Below are positions 7,286-15,032 of a stretch of 17,943 nucleotides of DNA, piece after piece. The stretch lies in assembly GCA_029937635.1 (NCBI GenBank), contig JAPYPM010000014.1, positions 1 through 17,943 on the forward strand. The letters run 5' to 3'. Source of the DNA: Nitrospinaceae bacterium. Its GTDB lineage: Bacteria; Nitrospinota; Nitrospinia; Nitrospinales; VA-1. Numbering within the stretch: the stretch's first letter is position 1; every line of letters begins with the position of its first letter. The notes below the pieces were generated by a model. That model ran no database searches, was not told the DNA's origin, and saw only the letters and a program-made list of their open reading frames with translations. A program made the translations under genes and the position numbers.

Positions 7286-8134
7286 TTATTGCCAATTGTT
7301 ATTACAAAGACTTAATAATTGATCCAGAGTTTCTTTTAATTTTTTTCTATGAACTACTTGGTCAATCAATCCGTGCTCCAGTAAAAATTCTGAACGTTGA
7401 AAACCATCAGGGAGTTTTTGATGTATAGTTTGTTCGATAACGCGTGGACCCGCAAATCCAATTAAGGCACCTGGCTCGGCAATAATGATATCACCAAGCA
7501 TAGCGAAGCTTGCTGAAACACCTCCAGTTGTTGGGTCAGACAATATAGACAAATAAGGTAAACGTTTTTCTGCTAATTTACTAAGAGCTGCAGAAGTTTT
7601 TGCCATTTGCATGAGAGAAAGTATTCCTTCCTGCATTCGGGCTCCACCTGAACATGAAAGAATGACTAAAGAAGATTGGTTGCTAATAGCTCTTTCTATT
7701 GCTCTCGTTATTTTTTCTCCGACCACAACTCCCATACTCCCACCCATAAAACTAAACTCAAAAACACAAATTTCAATTTTATGGTTTTTAATTTTGCCAC
7801 TTCCTGAAATAACAGCATCTGTAGTCATTCCTTTTTTGATGTATGTACGGAGTCTCTCTTTATATTTTTTGCTATCCTTAAACTTGATTGGGTCAGTAGA
7901 AAATAAATCGGTATCATGTTCAATAAAAGAGCCTTCTTCTATTAGTTGATTAATTCGAACCTTAGCACCTAATCGAAAGTGATGGTCACACTCAGTACAT
8001 ACATGTAGATTTTTCTTGAGATCCGCAATAAATATATTGTTTTTACAAGCAGGACACTCTCTCCAAAGTTCTACGGCTGAGGAGTCCTTTTTTATAACGC
8101 TTGCTGTGGATTTAATTTTTTCTAACCAAGACAT
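7286..8134 (-). CDS. accD: Acetyl-CoA carboxylase carboxyltransferase subunit beta
   Basis: AccD with AccA transfers the carboxyl group from biotin on AccB to acetyl-CoA, making malonyl-CoA for fatty acid synthesis in the cytoplasm. The 282-residue length is normal. The N-terminal zinc ribbon is intact: C27-P-A-C30 and C46-T-E-C49. The crotonase-like core shows EFSFMGGSMGVVVGEKI, SCSGGARMQEGILSLMQMAK and SDPTTGGVSASFAMLGDIIIAEPGALIGFAGPRVI, all typical of AccD. The start is ATG at 8132-8134; no strong Shine-Dalgarno is seen. It is the last gene of the minus-strand run ilvN-ilvC-psd-pssA-accD, 80 bp after pssA, so co-transcription is plausible but not certain. accA is not in the window. No odd residues were seen. 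Confidence 0.96.
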   Translation of the reverse strand: MSWLEKIKSTASVIKKDSSAVELWRECPACKNNIFIADLKKNLHVCTECDHHFRLGAKVRINQLIEEGSFIEHDTDLFSTDPIKFKDSKKYKERLRTYIKKGMTTDAVISGSGKIKNHKIEICVFEFSFMGGSMGVVVGEKITRAIERAISNQSSLVILSCSGGARMQEGILSLMQMAKTSAALSKLAEKRLPYLSILSDPTTGGVSASFAMLGDIIIAEPGALIGFAGPRVIEQTIHQKLPDGFQRSEFLLEHGLIDQVVHRKKLKETLDQLLSLCNNNWQ

Positions 8135-8214
8135 AAAAACAGAATTATCTAGAGGATAAAAATATTAATAAAAATAAAAGCTTACCGATTGTTTTAGACT
8201 AATATAGTGGCATT

Positions 8215-8961
8215 TTAATTGTTTTCTGCCTGTTTTACGGTATCCAAACTTGTATTAAGTTTTTCCTTTTGAGATGCCCACTCTTTAATTGGGCCAAATA
8301 TTGTATAACCGAAGCTGATTACAAATAGAGCAATTTTAGGTATAGTAGCTAAAATGTATAGCACTAGGACGACCAAAAGAAATCTAGTGAATGAGACTCT
8401 TTTGCGAAATTCGAATTTTTTAAAGGCCGGGTATTTAATATTACTAACCATTAGAAAAGCAAGAATATACACTATGGCCACCATAAACCCAGGGTGAACC
8501 CTCGACCCGAATAAGTTTTCAAATGCAATTATGATTGATGCGAGAACAGCAGCAGCGGCAGGCGTAGCCAACCCTATAAAACATTGACCTTGAATATCTG
8601 ATTTTGTTGTATTGAATCTTGCTAAACGAAGTGCCGCGCAAAGTAAATATAGAAATGCGGCCATCCATCCCACGCTTCCAAAAGGCCTTAATACCCAAGC
8701 ATAGCAAAGAAACGCTGGGGCCATACCGAATGATATGACATCTGCTAAAGAGTCGTATTGCATCCCAAAAGCACTGGTAGTTTTGGTCATTCGAGCAATC
8801 CTACCATCAAGAATATCAAATATTATAGCTAAAACTATTGCCCAAGCTGCAAGATGATATCTTTCGTTAAGAGCTGCAATAAATGAATAGAATCCGCAGA
8901 ATACGTTCCCAGTGGTAAAGAGACTAGGTAGAATATGAATACCTTTTCTTGCGCTTATCAT
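8215..8961 (-). CDS. pssA: CDP-diacylglycerol-serine O-phosphatidyltransferase
   Basis: The enzyme joins CDP-diacylglycerol and serine to give phosphatidylserine, which Psd then decarboxylates. The CDP-alcohol phosphatidyltransferase signature D-x2-D-G-x2-A-R-x8-G-x3-D-x3-D is complete: D49, D52, G53, A56, R57, G66, D70 and D74. Several hydrophobic segments (for example residues 40-50, 90-105, 130-147, 155-172 and 195-220) mark it as an integral inner-membrane protein of the type II PssA group found outside the E. coli lineage. Length 248 is normal. It starts 9 bp after psd, so the two are surely co-transcribed; this psd-pssA order is common in bacteria using this pathway. Confidence 0.95.
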   Translation of the reverse strand: MISARKGIHILPSLFTTGNVFCGFYSFIAALNERYHLAAWAIVLAIIFDILDGRIARMTKTTSAFGMQYDSLADVISFGMAPAFLCYAWVLRPFGSVGWMAAFLYLLCAALRLARFNTTKSDIQGQCFIGLATPAAAAVLASIIIAFENLFGSRVHPGFMVAIVYILAFLMVSNIKYPAFKKFEFRKRVSFTRFLLVVLVLYILATIPKIALFVISFGYTIFGPIKEWASQKEKLNTSLDTVKQAENN

Positions 8962-8970
8962 TAGTTTTCT

Positions 8971-9609
8971 TTAGTTGGTGTTAAGATAACCAATAATACT
9001 GCTTCCGCCGCTAACATGATCTCCACAAACTACCGACAATTTAGTGTTTTCGGGAAGAAGGATATCAACACGTGACCCGAATCTTATTAGACCGTATCTC
9101 TGGCCAGATTCATAATAGTCGCCTTTTTTAGGCCAGCAGACAATTCGTCGAGCTATAAGACCGGCAATTTGCTTAACAAGAACATGTGTTTTTCCATTTT
9201 TAATTAGAATAATGTTTTGCTCATTGTCTATTGATGCTTTTGGGTTAAATGCAGCCAGAAATTTTCCAGGATTATAACGAATTTCTTCAATGGTTCCGGC
9301 AATAGGTACTCTGTTTATATGAACATTAAAGACTGAGAGAAATATAGTTATGCGTGTACACGATTCACCATTAATAGGTTCTGTCTCTGTTACTATCTCT
9401 GTTACTTTTCCATCAGCCGGAGAAACAATTACATTGGGTTCGTTCGGAATGCTACGCTCGGGGTCTCTAAAAAAAGAAGTTACAAATACAAATCCTAGCC
9501 CAAAAATAAGGGCTGCCCAATAAAATGAAAACAAAAGCATCAGAAGTGTAACAATTAGAAGCGGTAGAATGAATATAAAACCTTCTTTTGCTAGAGGAAT
9601 TTTTATCAT
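8971..9609 (-). CDS. psd: Phosphatidylserine decarboxylase, short form
   Basis: The enzyme converts phosphatidylserine to phosphatidylethanolamine at the inner membrane. Two hydrophobic segments lie at about residues 10-28 and 30-46. SPADG (D66) and NVHINR (H97) match the catalytic Asp and His of the family. The self-cleavage site is the RFGSR motif at G178-S179, typical of the short Psd form rather than the LGST motif of the E. coli form. Cleavage there makes the beta chain and a small pyruvoyl-bearing alpha chain ending in GGSSIIGYLNTN. Length 212 is normal for this form. It lies 51 bp after ilvC and 9 bp before pssA in the same direction. The ATG at 9607-9609 lacks an obvious Shine-Dalgarno. 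Confidence 0.94.
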   Translation of the reverse strand: MIKIPLAKEGFIFILPLLIVTLLMLLFSFYWAALIFGLGFVFVTSFFRDPERSIPNEPNVIVSPADGKVTEIVTETEPINGESCTRITIFLSVFNVHINRVPIAGTIEEIRYNPGKFLAAFNPKASIDNEQNIILIKNGKTHVLVKQIAGLIARRIVCWPKKGDYYESGQRYGLIRFGSRVDILLPENTKLSVVCGDHVSGGSSIIGYLNTN

Positions 9610-9660
9610 AGAGTCTAGTATTTTTTAATTATTTTGTAGAGAAAATTTAGAAAGTGATTG

Positions 9661-10662
9661 TTATTTCAGTTTTTTACCTACAAAAGGCATCATTTTTCTC
9701 AACTTCTCACCAACAACTTCTATTTGGTGTTCAGAATCCTGCTTTAATCTTGCATTAAATACTGGACGATTGGCCTGGTTTTCTAGAATAAACTCTCTAG
9801 CAAAACTCCCACTTTGAATTTCTGCGAGGATTTTTTTCATTTCATCTCGAGTTGACTGAGGAATGATCCTACGCCCTCGAGTCACATCTCCATAGGCAGC
9901 AGTGGTACTGATAGAATAACGCATATTTCCTATACCACCTTCATATATTAAGTCGACAATTAATTTTAATTCATGCAGACACTCAAAGTAAGCTAAATCA
10001 GGATTATACCCTGCCTCCACTAGGGTGTCGAAACCTGCGCGAATAAGTTCAGTAACTCCACCACATAAAACAGCCTGTTCTCCAAAAAGGTCAGTTTCTG
10101 TTTCTTCTCTGAAAGTCGTTTCAAGAACTCCTGCACGTGTGCCTCCTATTCCTTTAGCATACGCAAGGGCAATTTCTTTTGCTTTTTTGGACACATCCTG
10201 ATAAACCGCCATTAAACATGGTACGCCAGCTCCCTGTTCGTAAGTTCTTCGAACTAAATGTCCGGGTCCTTTTGGAGCTATCATGAAAACATCAACCGAC
10301 TTTGGAGGGACTACTTGTCCAAAATGAATATTAAAACCATGCCCAAAAGCAATAGCGTCACCTTTTTTTAGGTGAGGAGCAATTTCACTGTCATACATCG
10401 CACGTTGCTTGTCATCCGGGATAAGAATCATTATGATGTTTGAAATTTTTGTTGCTTCTACTACAGTCATAACTTTTAACCCATCTTTTTTTGCTCTTTC
10501 CCAGTAATTACTCTCCTTGCGTAGTCCCACTACAACCTTAATACCACTGTCATGTAAGTTTCTTGCGTGAGCATGTCCCTGACTACCATAACCAATGATT
10601 GCAATTGTTTTATTTTTTAATAATTTTATATCTGCTTGGCGATCATAATAAATACTGGGCAA
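9661..10662 (-). CDS. ilvC: Ketol-acid reductoisomerase, class I
   Basis: IlvC isomerises and reduces acetolactate or acetohydroxybutyrate in valine, leucine and isoleucine synthesis. The 333-residue protein has the Rossmann motif GYGSQGHAHA at 24-33, catalytic H108 in FGHGFN, the APKGPGH loop, and metal ligands D191, E195, E227 and E231 in ETDLFGEQ and ECLHELK. The start is TTG at 10660-10662, decided by a strong GGAG six bases upstream on the minus strand and by the family N-terminus MPSIYYDRQAD. The cofactor loop after beta-2 reads LRKESNYW: R48 and S51 are kept, but the usual Gly and second Ser are replaced by E50 and Y53, which may affect NADPH preference. It follows ilvN by 68 bp. Confidence 0.97.
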   Translation of the reverse strand: MPSIYYDRQADIKLLKNKTIAIIGYGSQGHAHARNLHDSGIKVVVGLRKESNYWERAKKDGLKVMTVVEATKISNIIMILIPDDKQRAMYDSEIAPHLKKGDAIAFGHGFNIHFGQVVPPKSVDVFMIAPKGPGHLVRRTYEQGAGVPCLMAVYQDVSKKAKEIALAYAKGIGGTRAGVLETTFREETETDLFGEQAVLCGGVTELIRAGFDTLVEAGYNPDLAYFECLHELKLIVDLIYEGGIGNMRYSISTTAAYGDVTRGRRIIPQSTRDEMKKILAEIQSGSFAREFILENQANRPVFNARLKQDSEHQIEVVGEKLRKMMPFVGKKLK

Positions 10663-10679
10663 TTTTTTCTCCTTTTCCT
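10663..10679 (-). promoter_or_regulatory. Strong ribosome binding site that fixes a TTG start for ilvC
   Basis: Reading on the minus strand, the bases just before the TTG are AAGGAAAAGGAGAAAAAA. The GGAG is six bases from the start codon. No in-frame ATG lies near the conserved N-terminus, so TTG is the start. Confidence 0.85.
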
Positions 10680-10730
10680 TGCTTAGTTAATGGGGTGTGT
10701 TTTTTGTTTAGAAAAAATTTTTACATATTC

Positions 10731-11219
10731 TCAATTTATTGACTTGGTACCCCTACTTATTGCTATTCGCCCGGAACGAACAATCTCTTGTATTCCAAGT
10801 GGTTTTAGTAGTTCTAGAAATCCTTTTACTTTGCCTTCGTCACCGGTAATTTCAACTGTGTAATTATCGGGACTTACATCTATTACTTTAGCTCGAAAAA
10901 TATCTACAATACGTAAAATTTCCTCACGAACACGTGGCTCAGCATTCATTTTCACTAGAATGAGCTCTCGGTCAACAAAATGTTCTTCAGTTAAATCGAC
11001 AACTTTGATGACGTCGATTAGCTTGTTAAGTTGTTTTGTGATTTGTTCAATTTTTTTGTCATCCCCTAGTGTAATGATAGTCATTCGTGAAATTCCAGGC
11101 TCGTTTGTTTCAGCAACATTTAAGCTTTCAATATTAAAACCTCTTCCACTAAAAAGTCCTGAAATTCTTGAGAGCACTCCAGATTGATTTACAACGAGTA
11201 CAGAAATGGTATGTTGCAT
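10731..11219 (-). CDS. ilvN: Acetolactate synthase small (regulatory) subunit
   Basis: The small subunit activates the catalytic subunit IlvB and gives valine feedback inhibition. The 162 residues split into an N-terminal ACT domain (about 3-77) and the family C-terminal domain (about 85-160, with ELILVKMNAE, IFRAKVIDVSPDNYTVEITG and RSGRIAISRG). N11, G14 and N29 (in NQSGVLSRISGLFSGRGFNIESL, split here by function only) match the valine-site residues known from E. coli IlvH, so feedback by valine is expected. It heads the minus-strand run leading to ilvC, psd, pssA and accD. The catalytic partner ilvB normally lies directly upstream, but the upstream gene here is a divergent nth. Confidence 0.96.
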   Translation of the reverse strand: MQHTISVLVVNQSGVLSRISGLFSGRGFNIESLNVAETNEPGISRMTIITLGDDKKIEQITKQLNKLIDVIKVVDLTEEHFVDRELILVKMNAEPRVREEILRIVDIFRAKVIDVSPDNYTVEITGDEGKVKGFLELLKPLGIQEIVRSGRIAISRGTKSIN

Positions 11220-11294
11220 GACTTCAAGCCGTTAAAGATATAGATGGTTAGTTTATTTATTTGGTAAATATATCAGAAACACCTTATTTTTACC

Positions 11295-11324
11295 ATTATA
11301 TTTCTGTCATATTTTAAGTGTAAG
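11295..11324 (-). promoter_or_regulatory. Candidate promoter for the ilvN operon
   Basis: On the minus strand CTTACA (11319-11324) and a perfect TATAAT (11295-11300) are 18 bp apart; the -35 matches four of six consensus bases. Transcription would start near 11288, about 70 bases before the ilvN ATG. I see no attenuator hairpin or branched-chain leader peptide in that leader. Confidence 0.5.
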
Positions 11325-11356
11325 TTATTGGATTTTTGTTCTTTGGGCTTTAGACA

Positions 11357-12010
11357 ATGAAAACGACAGAACTTCCTTTGGCCCTCAGGTTCATTAGGAA
11401 ATCGATTAAATTTTGGAGGGTACCAGTGGTAACCGCAATTAGTTATCAGCGTAACCCTTTCATGGTTCTTGTTAGTTGTCTTCTTAGTTTAAGAACTAGA
11501 GATGAAATCACAGAAGCAGCTTCTAAAAGACTGTTTGCTCTTGCTCGTTCTCCGAAAAAACTATTGCACTTAGATCCTAAGATTGTTGAGGGATTAATTT
11601 ATCCCGTTTCTTTTTATCGAAATAAAACTATTACGTTGTATGAGATTTGTAGAACTATCATAGATGAAAATAAAGGAAAAGTTCCTGATTCATTGGACAA
11701 GTTACTTAAGTTGAAAGGTGTTGGGCGGAAAACGGCAAACCTCACTTTAGTTCTTGGTTATAACAAGCCCGGAATTTGCGTTGACGTTCACGTGCATAGA
11801 ATTATGAACCGCTGGGGATACATCCAAACCAAATCACCAGATGAATCAGAGATAGCGTTAAGGCATAATCTTCCAAAACGTTATTGGATGGAAATTAATA
11901 ATTTGCTTGTGAGCTTTGGCCAAAATATATGCAAGCCACAATCTCCTTATTGTAGTAAATGCAAAATTTCAAAGTATTGTGATAAGAATGGAGTCAATCT
12001 CCATCGTTAA
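11357..12010 (+). CDS. nth: Endonuclease III (DNA glycosylase/AP lyase)
   Basis: Nth removes oxidised pyrimidines from DNA and cleaves the abasic site. The 217-residue protein has the helix-hairpin-helix LKLKGVGRKTAN with catalytic K125, then catalytic D143 in VDVHVHR. The C-terminal iron-sulphur loop is complete: C192-x6-C199-x2-C202-x5-C208. The first helical motif reads LLSLRTRDE, the variant seen in archaeal-like and some bacterial Nth proteins, instead of LLSAQATD in E. coli. The start is ATG at 11357; no clear Shine-Dalgarno. It is divergent from ilvN (137 bp between) and convergent with rph (25 bp between), so it is probably transcribed alone. Confidence 0.96.
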   Translation: MKTTELPLALRFIRKSIKFWRVPVVTAISYQRNPFMVLVSCLLSLRTRDEITEAASKRLFALARSPKKLLHLDPKIVEGLIYPVSFYRNKTITLYEICRTIIDENKGKVPDSLDKLLKLKGVGRKTANLTLVLGYNKPGICVDVHVHRIMNRWGYIQTKSPDESEIALRHNLPKRYWMEINNLLVSFGQNICKPQSPYCSKCKISKYCDKNGVNLHR

Positions 12011-12035
12011 AATAAATGGAATATAAAAAATAGTA

Positions 12036-12758
12036 TTATATATTTCCAATCATTTTTTTCTGTATAGCAATGAGTTGACTGATCCCTTTATTGGCGAGGG
12101 CAAGCATTTTGTTCATTTGTTTATCTGTGAAGGGTTCTCGTTCCGCCGTGCCTTGAATTTCTACAAAGCCACCACTCCCAGTTTTTATAATATTTAAGTC
12201 CACATCAGCTCCTGAGTCCTCAGAGTAATCCAAATCTAAAAGGTTTTTCCCGCCAACAATCCCCACACTTATAGCAGCTACATAATCACGAACGGGGATT
12301 TTATCAATAACGCCATTCTTTTTTAGTTTTTTCATGGCTAGCATTAAGGCAATGAATGCTCCTGTAATAGAGGCACATCGGGTTCCACCATCTGCTTGGA
12401 TTACATCGCAGTCAATCCAAACAGTTCTTTCTCCAAGCTGTTCAAGGTCTACAATACTGCGTAGTGACCGTCCAATGAGTCTTTGGATTTCTTGTGTGCG
12501 ACCAGAAAGTTTTCCTTTGGATGCTTCTCTAGTTGTTCTTGTATTTGTTGATGACGGAAGCATTGAGTATTCTGCTGTAACCCAACCTTGTCCTTTATCT
12601 CGAAGAAAAGAAGGAACTTTGTTATCTATGGAAGCTGAACAGATTACACGGGTTCCTCCCATTTGGAAAAGAACTGACCCATGGGGATGGATTATATAGT
12701 TTTTAGTGACTTTGATCTCTCTTATTTGATTAAAAGAGCGGCCATTTGATCTGGGCAT
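12036..12758 (-). CDS. rph: Ribonuclease PH
   Basis: RNase PH is a phosphorolytic 3'-5' exoribonuclease that trims tRNA 3' ends. The 240-residue length is normal. Family signatures are clear: RSNGRSFNQIREI at the N-terminus, GWVTAEYSMLPSSTNTR, the phosphate-binding GRTQEIQRLIGRSLR, DCDVIQADGGTRCASITGAF and EDSGADVDLNI near the C-terminus. The start is ATG at 12756-12758 with a weak GGA about nine bases upstream. Its stop lies 25 bp from that of nth with no obvious terminator hairpin between them. In many genomes rph is followed by a dITP/XTP pyrophosphatase gene; that is not the case here. Confidence 0.97.
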   Translation of the reverse strand: MPRSNGRSFNQIREIKVTKNYIIHPHGSVLFQMGGTRVICSASIDNKVPSFLRDKGQGWVTAEYSMLPSSTNTRTTREASKGKLSGRTQEIQRLIGRSLRSIVDLEQLGERTVWIDCDVIQADGGTRCASITGAFIALMLAMKKLKKNGVIDKIPVRDYVAAISVGIVGGKNLLDLDYSEDSGADVDLNIIKTGSGGFVEIQGTAEREPFTDKQMNKMLALANKGISQLIAIQKKMIGNI

Positions 12759-12882
12759 TTATTTTTTCCAGTTTTAAATAGGTTTATGTTCAAGAAACTA
12801 GAAGCTCGCATCTCCAGTTTTTTGGGTAAATAATTTTCTAAAAATATCAGGTTACATAAAAACATTCAACAATATATTTAGA

Positions 12883-12904
12883 TTAGGTTTGTTAGAAACC
12901 CTAA
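12883..12904. other. Imperfect inverted repeat upstream of the bactofilin-TPR gene
   Basis: GGTTT (12886-12890) and AAACC (12896-12900) flank a GTTAG loop. The arms extend by TTA/TAA if C901 of that block (12901) is bulged. It lies about 80 bp before the ATG and is not followed by a T run. It could be an operator or chance in AT-rich DNA. Confidence 0.3.
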
Positions 12905-12986
12905 ATAGAAACTGCTTTCATATCAAACTCTTAAGCCTTGTATGTAATGAGAATATTTGATAAATTAATAATTAAAAGGAGCTTGA

Positions 12987-15032
12987 ATGGACTCATATTT
13001 TGAAAAAGGCATATTTTTAGAGGGAACACTTTGGATAAAAGGAAGAGTCCATTTTGGGGCCTCTATTAAGGGTGATGTGAATTCTAGTGACAGTTTTATC
13101 ATATCATCTACGGGTTTTGTTAAGGGGACAATTCATTCGTATGATATCTCAAACTCAGGAAAGATTGAAGGGGATCTGTTCTCAAAAAATAAAACTATCT
13201 TGGCTCAGGGTGGTCATCTAACTGGTGATATTACGACATACCAATTAGTTATTGACGAAGGATCTGATTTCGGCGGACGTTGCAAGATGATTGAAGCTCC
13301 AGTTGAGAAAAGGAGCACGGATAGCGAGGCTAATGCTGAGAAAATTTCTAATAAAAAAAGTCTCTTAACTCATAGAGCAAAGGTATTCTCGACAGCTAAA
13401 ATTACATCAATAGTAATGTCTAGAATATCTCAGTTAATACCCTTTAATAGTCATCCTAAAATAGCTAGAGTTTTTTTGATAGGTTTTCTGGTTATAGGTG
13501 CTTTTTTATTTTTCAATTTCGATAACGTTCAAATAAATAAAACAAAAAAAATAATAAGCGTTGGATATGCTTTTCTTGATGATGGGAGTTATGAGGAAGC
13601 TGAGCGTGTATTCAAGGATATTTTAAAAACTGAAAAAGACTTCCCCAGAGCTTATGCAGGACTAGGTCAGGTTTTTTTTCAAAGAAAATTTTACCAAGAG
13701 GCGATTACTCAATTTAAGCATTCGGTAGATTTGATGCCATCTAATGTGGAATATAAATTAAGTTTGGCGAAATCGTACCAATCTCTGGGGCAATTGAAAC
13801 CTGCTGAAAAATATTTTCAGTTGGCGGTTGATCAGAGTCCTGCTAAGGCTAATTCTCTTTACCAATATGGCTTGTTCATGGAAGAGAAAGGTGAGCTTAA
13901 GAATGCAATTAGCCACTACCGCAAAGCTCTTAAAATGGATAAGAATTTGTACGAGGTTCATGAACCATTAGGAAAAATTTTAGAGAAAACTGGAGAGTTA
14001 GGTGGTGCCATTGCTCAATACACATTGGCTCTAAAGAATGATAAAAAAAATCCTACTCTTAATTTTACTATAGGTAGGCTACTTTTAAATTCAAAAAATT
14101 CATCTAAAGCAATCTTTCACTTTGAGAGAGCCTTAAGTTTTACGCCAAGGGATTTTAAAGCACATATTAAGGTTGCTGAAATGCTAATGGGAAAGGGTAT
14201 GACAGATGAATCTCTTGCTTTATACGAGACAGCTTCTTCTATTGATCCAAAGAACCCTAAAGTTTATTCTGAAATGGGCAAAGCCTATCTAGAAAAACAA
14301 GATTTGGGTGCCGCGTTAAAATTCTTTAAAAAATCAGTAATACTACAACCGGAGAATGCCGAAAACCAATATCAATTTGGAAAATTGTTGTTGCAAGCTA
14401 AGGAATTTAACAATGCACGTCAAGCCCTAGAAAAAGCACTTTCTTTGCGCGATAACCACCCCCCAACTTATTACGAACTTGGCCGTGCATTATTAGAAGA
14501 GTCTAACTCTAAAGATGCCGAAGTAGTTTTTCGCAAAGCTGTTGCTGGTGACTCTGAAAATATTTTTTATTCACTAGCCCTTGTAGAAAGTTTAGTGATA
14601 AACAAAAAATATAACACTGCGCTTGATAGGCTTCTTAAGTTAATTAAAACCTATCCGGAAAATGTTAAATTGCAGTTTTCTTTATGTAATATCTATAGCA
14701 AAAAAAAATTCTATACTGCCGCTATAAAACATTGTGAGTTGGCTTATAAACTCAAGCCTATTCAAGATGTCAATATAATGAATCGTCTAGCTTGGCTTTA
14801 TGCAAAAAAAAGATTAAATCTTGATCTAGGTATTAATTTAATGAAGCTTGTTAATAAAGCTGAGCCAAAAAATCCTAAATATATTGATACCATGTCGGAG
14901 TTGTTATATGCCAAAGGGGATATAGTCGAAGCAGTAAAGATTATTCGTGAGGCCATTAGACTTGACCCGAAAAATTCTTATTACAAGCAGCAAATTTGGA
15001 AGTTTAAGAATATACCTTATGCTCAAAATTAA
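12987..15032 (+). CDS. Bactofilin domain - membrane segment - 14 TPR fusion protein
   Basis: The product has 681 residues in three parts. Residues 5-100 look like a bactofilin beta-helix: IFLEGTLWIKGRVHFGASIKG, then a series of short turns with G at regular spacing (GTIHSYDIS, SGKIEGDLF, GGHLTGDI), the family's usual pattern. A charged linker leads to one hydrophobic segment at about 160-177 (ARVFLIGFLVIGAFLFFNF). Residues of about 189-680 contain about 14 consecutive TPRs, most ending in P-K-N or P-E-N. Stand-alone bactofilins form cytoplasmic filaments that organise cell-wall enzymes. Here the filament domain would sit in the cytoplasm and the TPR superhelix on the other side of the membrane, suggesting a link between a cytoskeletal element and periplasmic partners. 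That topology is inferred. AAAAGGAG at 12975-12981 is a strong RBS for the ATG. The stop overlaps the convergent exchanger gene. Confidence 0.85.
   Translation: MDSYFEKGIFLEGTLWIKGRVHFGASIKGDVNSSDSFIISSTGFVKGTIHSYDISNSGKIEGDLFSKNKTILAQGGHLTGDITTYQLVIDEGSDFGGRCKMIEAPVEKRSTDSEANAEKISNKKSLLTHRAKVFSTAKITSIVMSRISQLIPFNSHPKIARVFLIGFLVIGAFLFFNFDNVQINKTKKIISVGYAFLDDGSYEEAERVFKDILKTEKDFPRAYAGLGQVFFQRKFYQEAITQFKHSVDLMPSNVEYKLSLAKSYQSLGQLKPAEKYFQLAVDQSPAKANSLYQYGLFMEEKGELKNAISHYRKALKMDKNLYEVHEPLGKILEKTGELGGAIAQYTLALKNDKKNPTLNFTIGRLLLNSKNSSKAIFHFERALSFTPRDFKAHIKVAEMLMGKGMTDESLALYETASSIDPKNPKVYSEMGKAYLEKQDLGAALKFFKKSVILQPENAENQYQFGKLLLQAKEFNNARQALEKALSLRDNHPPTYYELGRALLEESNSKDAEVVFRKAVAGDSENIFYSLALVESLVINKKYNTALDRLLKLIKTYPENVKLQFSLCNIYSKKKFYTAAIKHCELAYKLKPIQDVNIMNRLAWLYAKKRLNLDLGINLMKLVNKAEPKNPKYIDTMSELLYAKGDIVEAVKIIREAIRLDPKNSYYKQQIWKFKNIPYAQN

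Noticed and set aside
11273..11296. A 7-residue minus-strand peptide (MVKIRCF) upstream of ilvN that could look like an attenuation leader
   Set aside because: Its ATG lies within the proposed -10 hexamer, so it would not be in the transcript, and no terminator/antiterminator hairpins follow.
12334..12699. Long + strand open frame opposite rph, and similar frames opposite accD, psd and other genes
   Set aside because: They lie wholly inside strongly conserved genes on the other strand and show no domain or ribosome binding site of their own.
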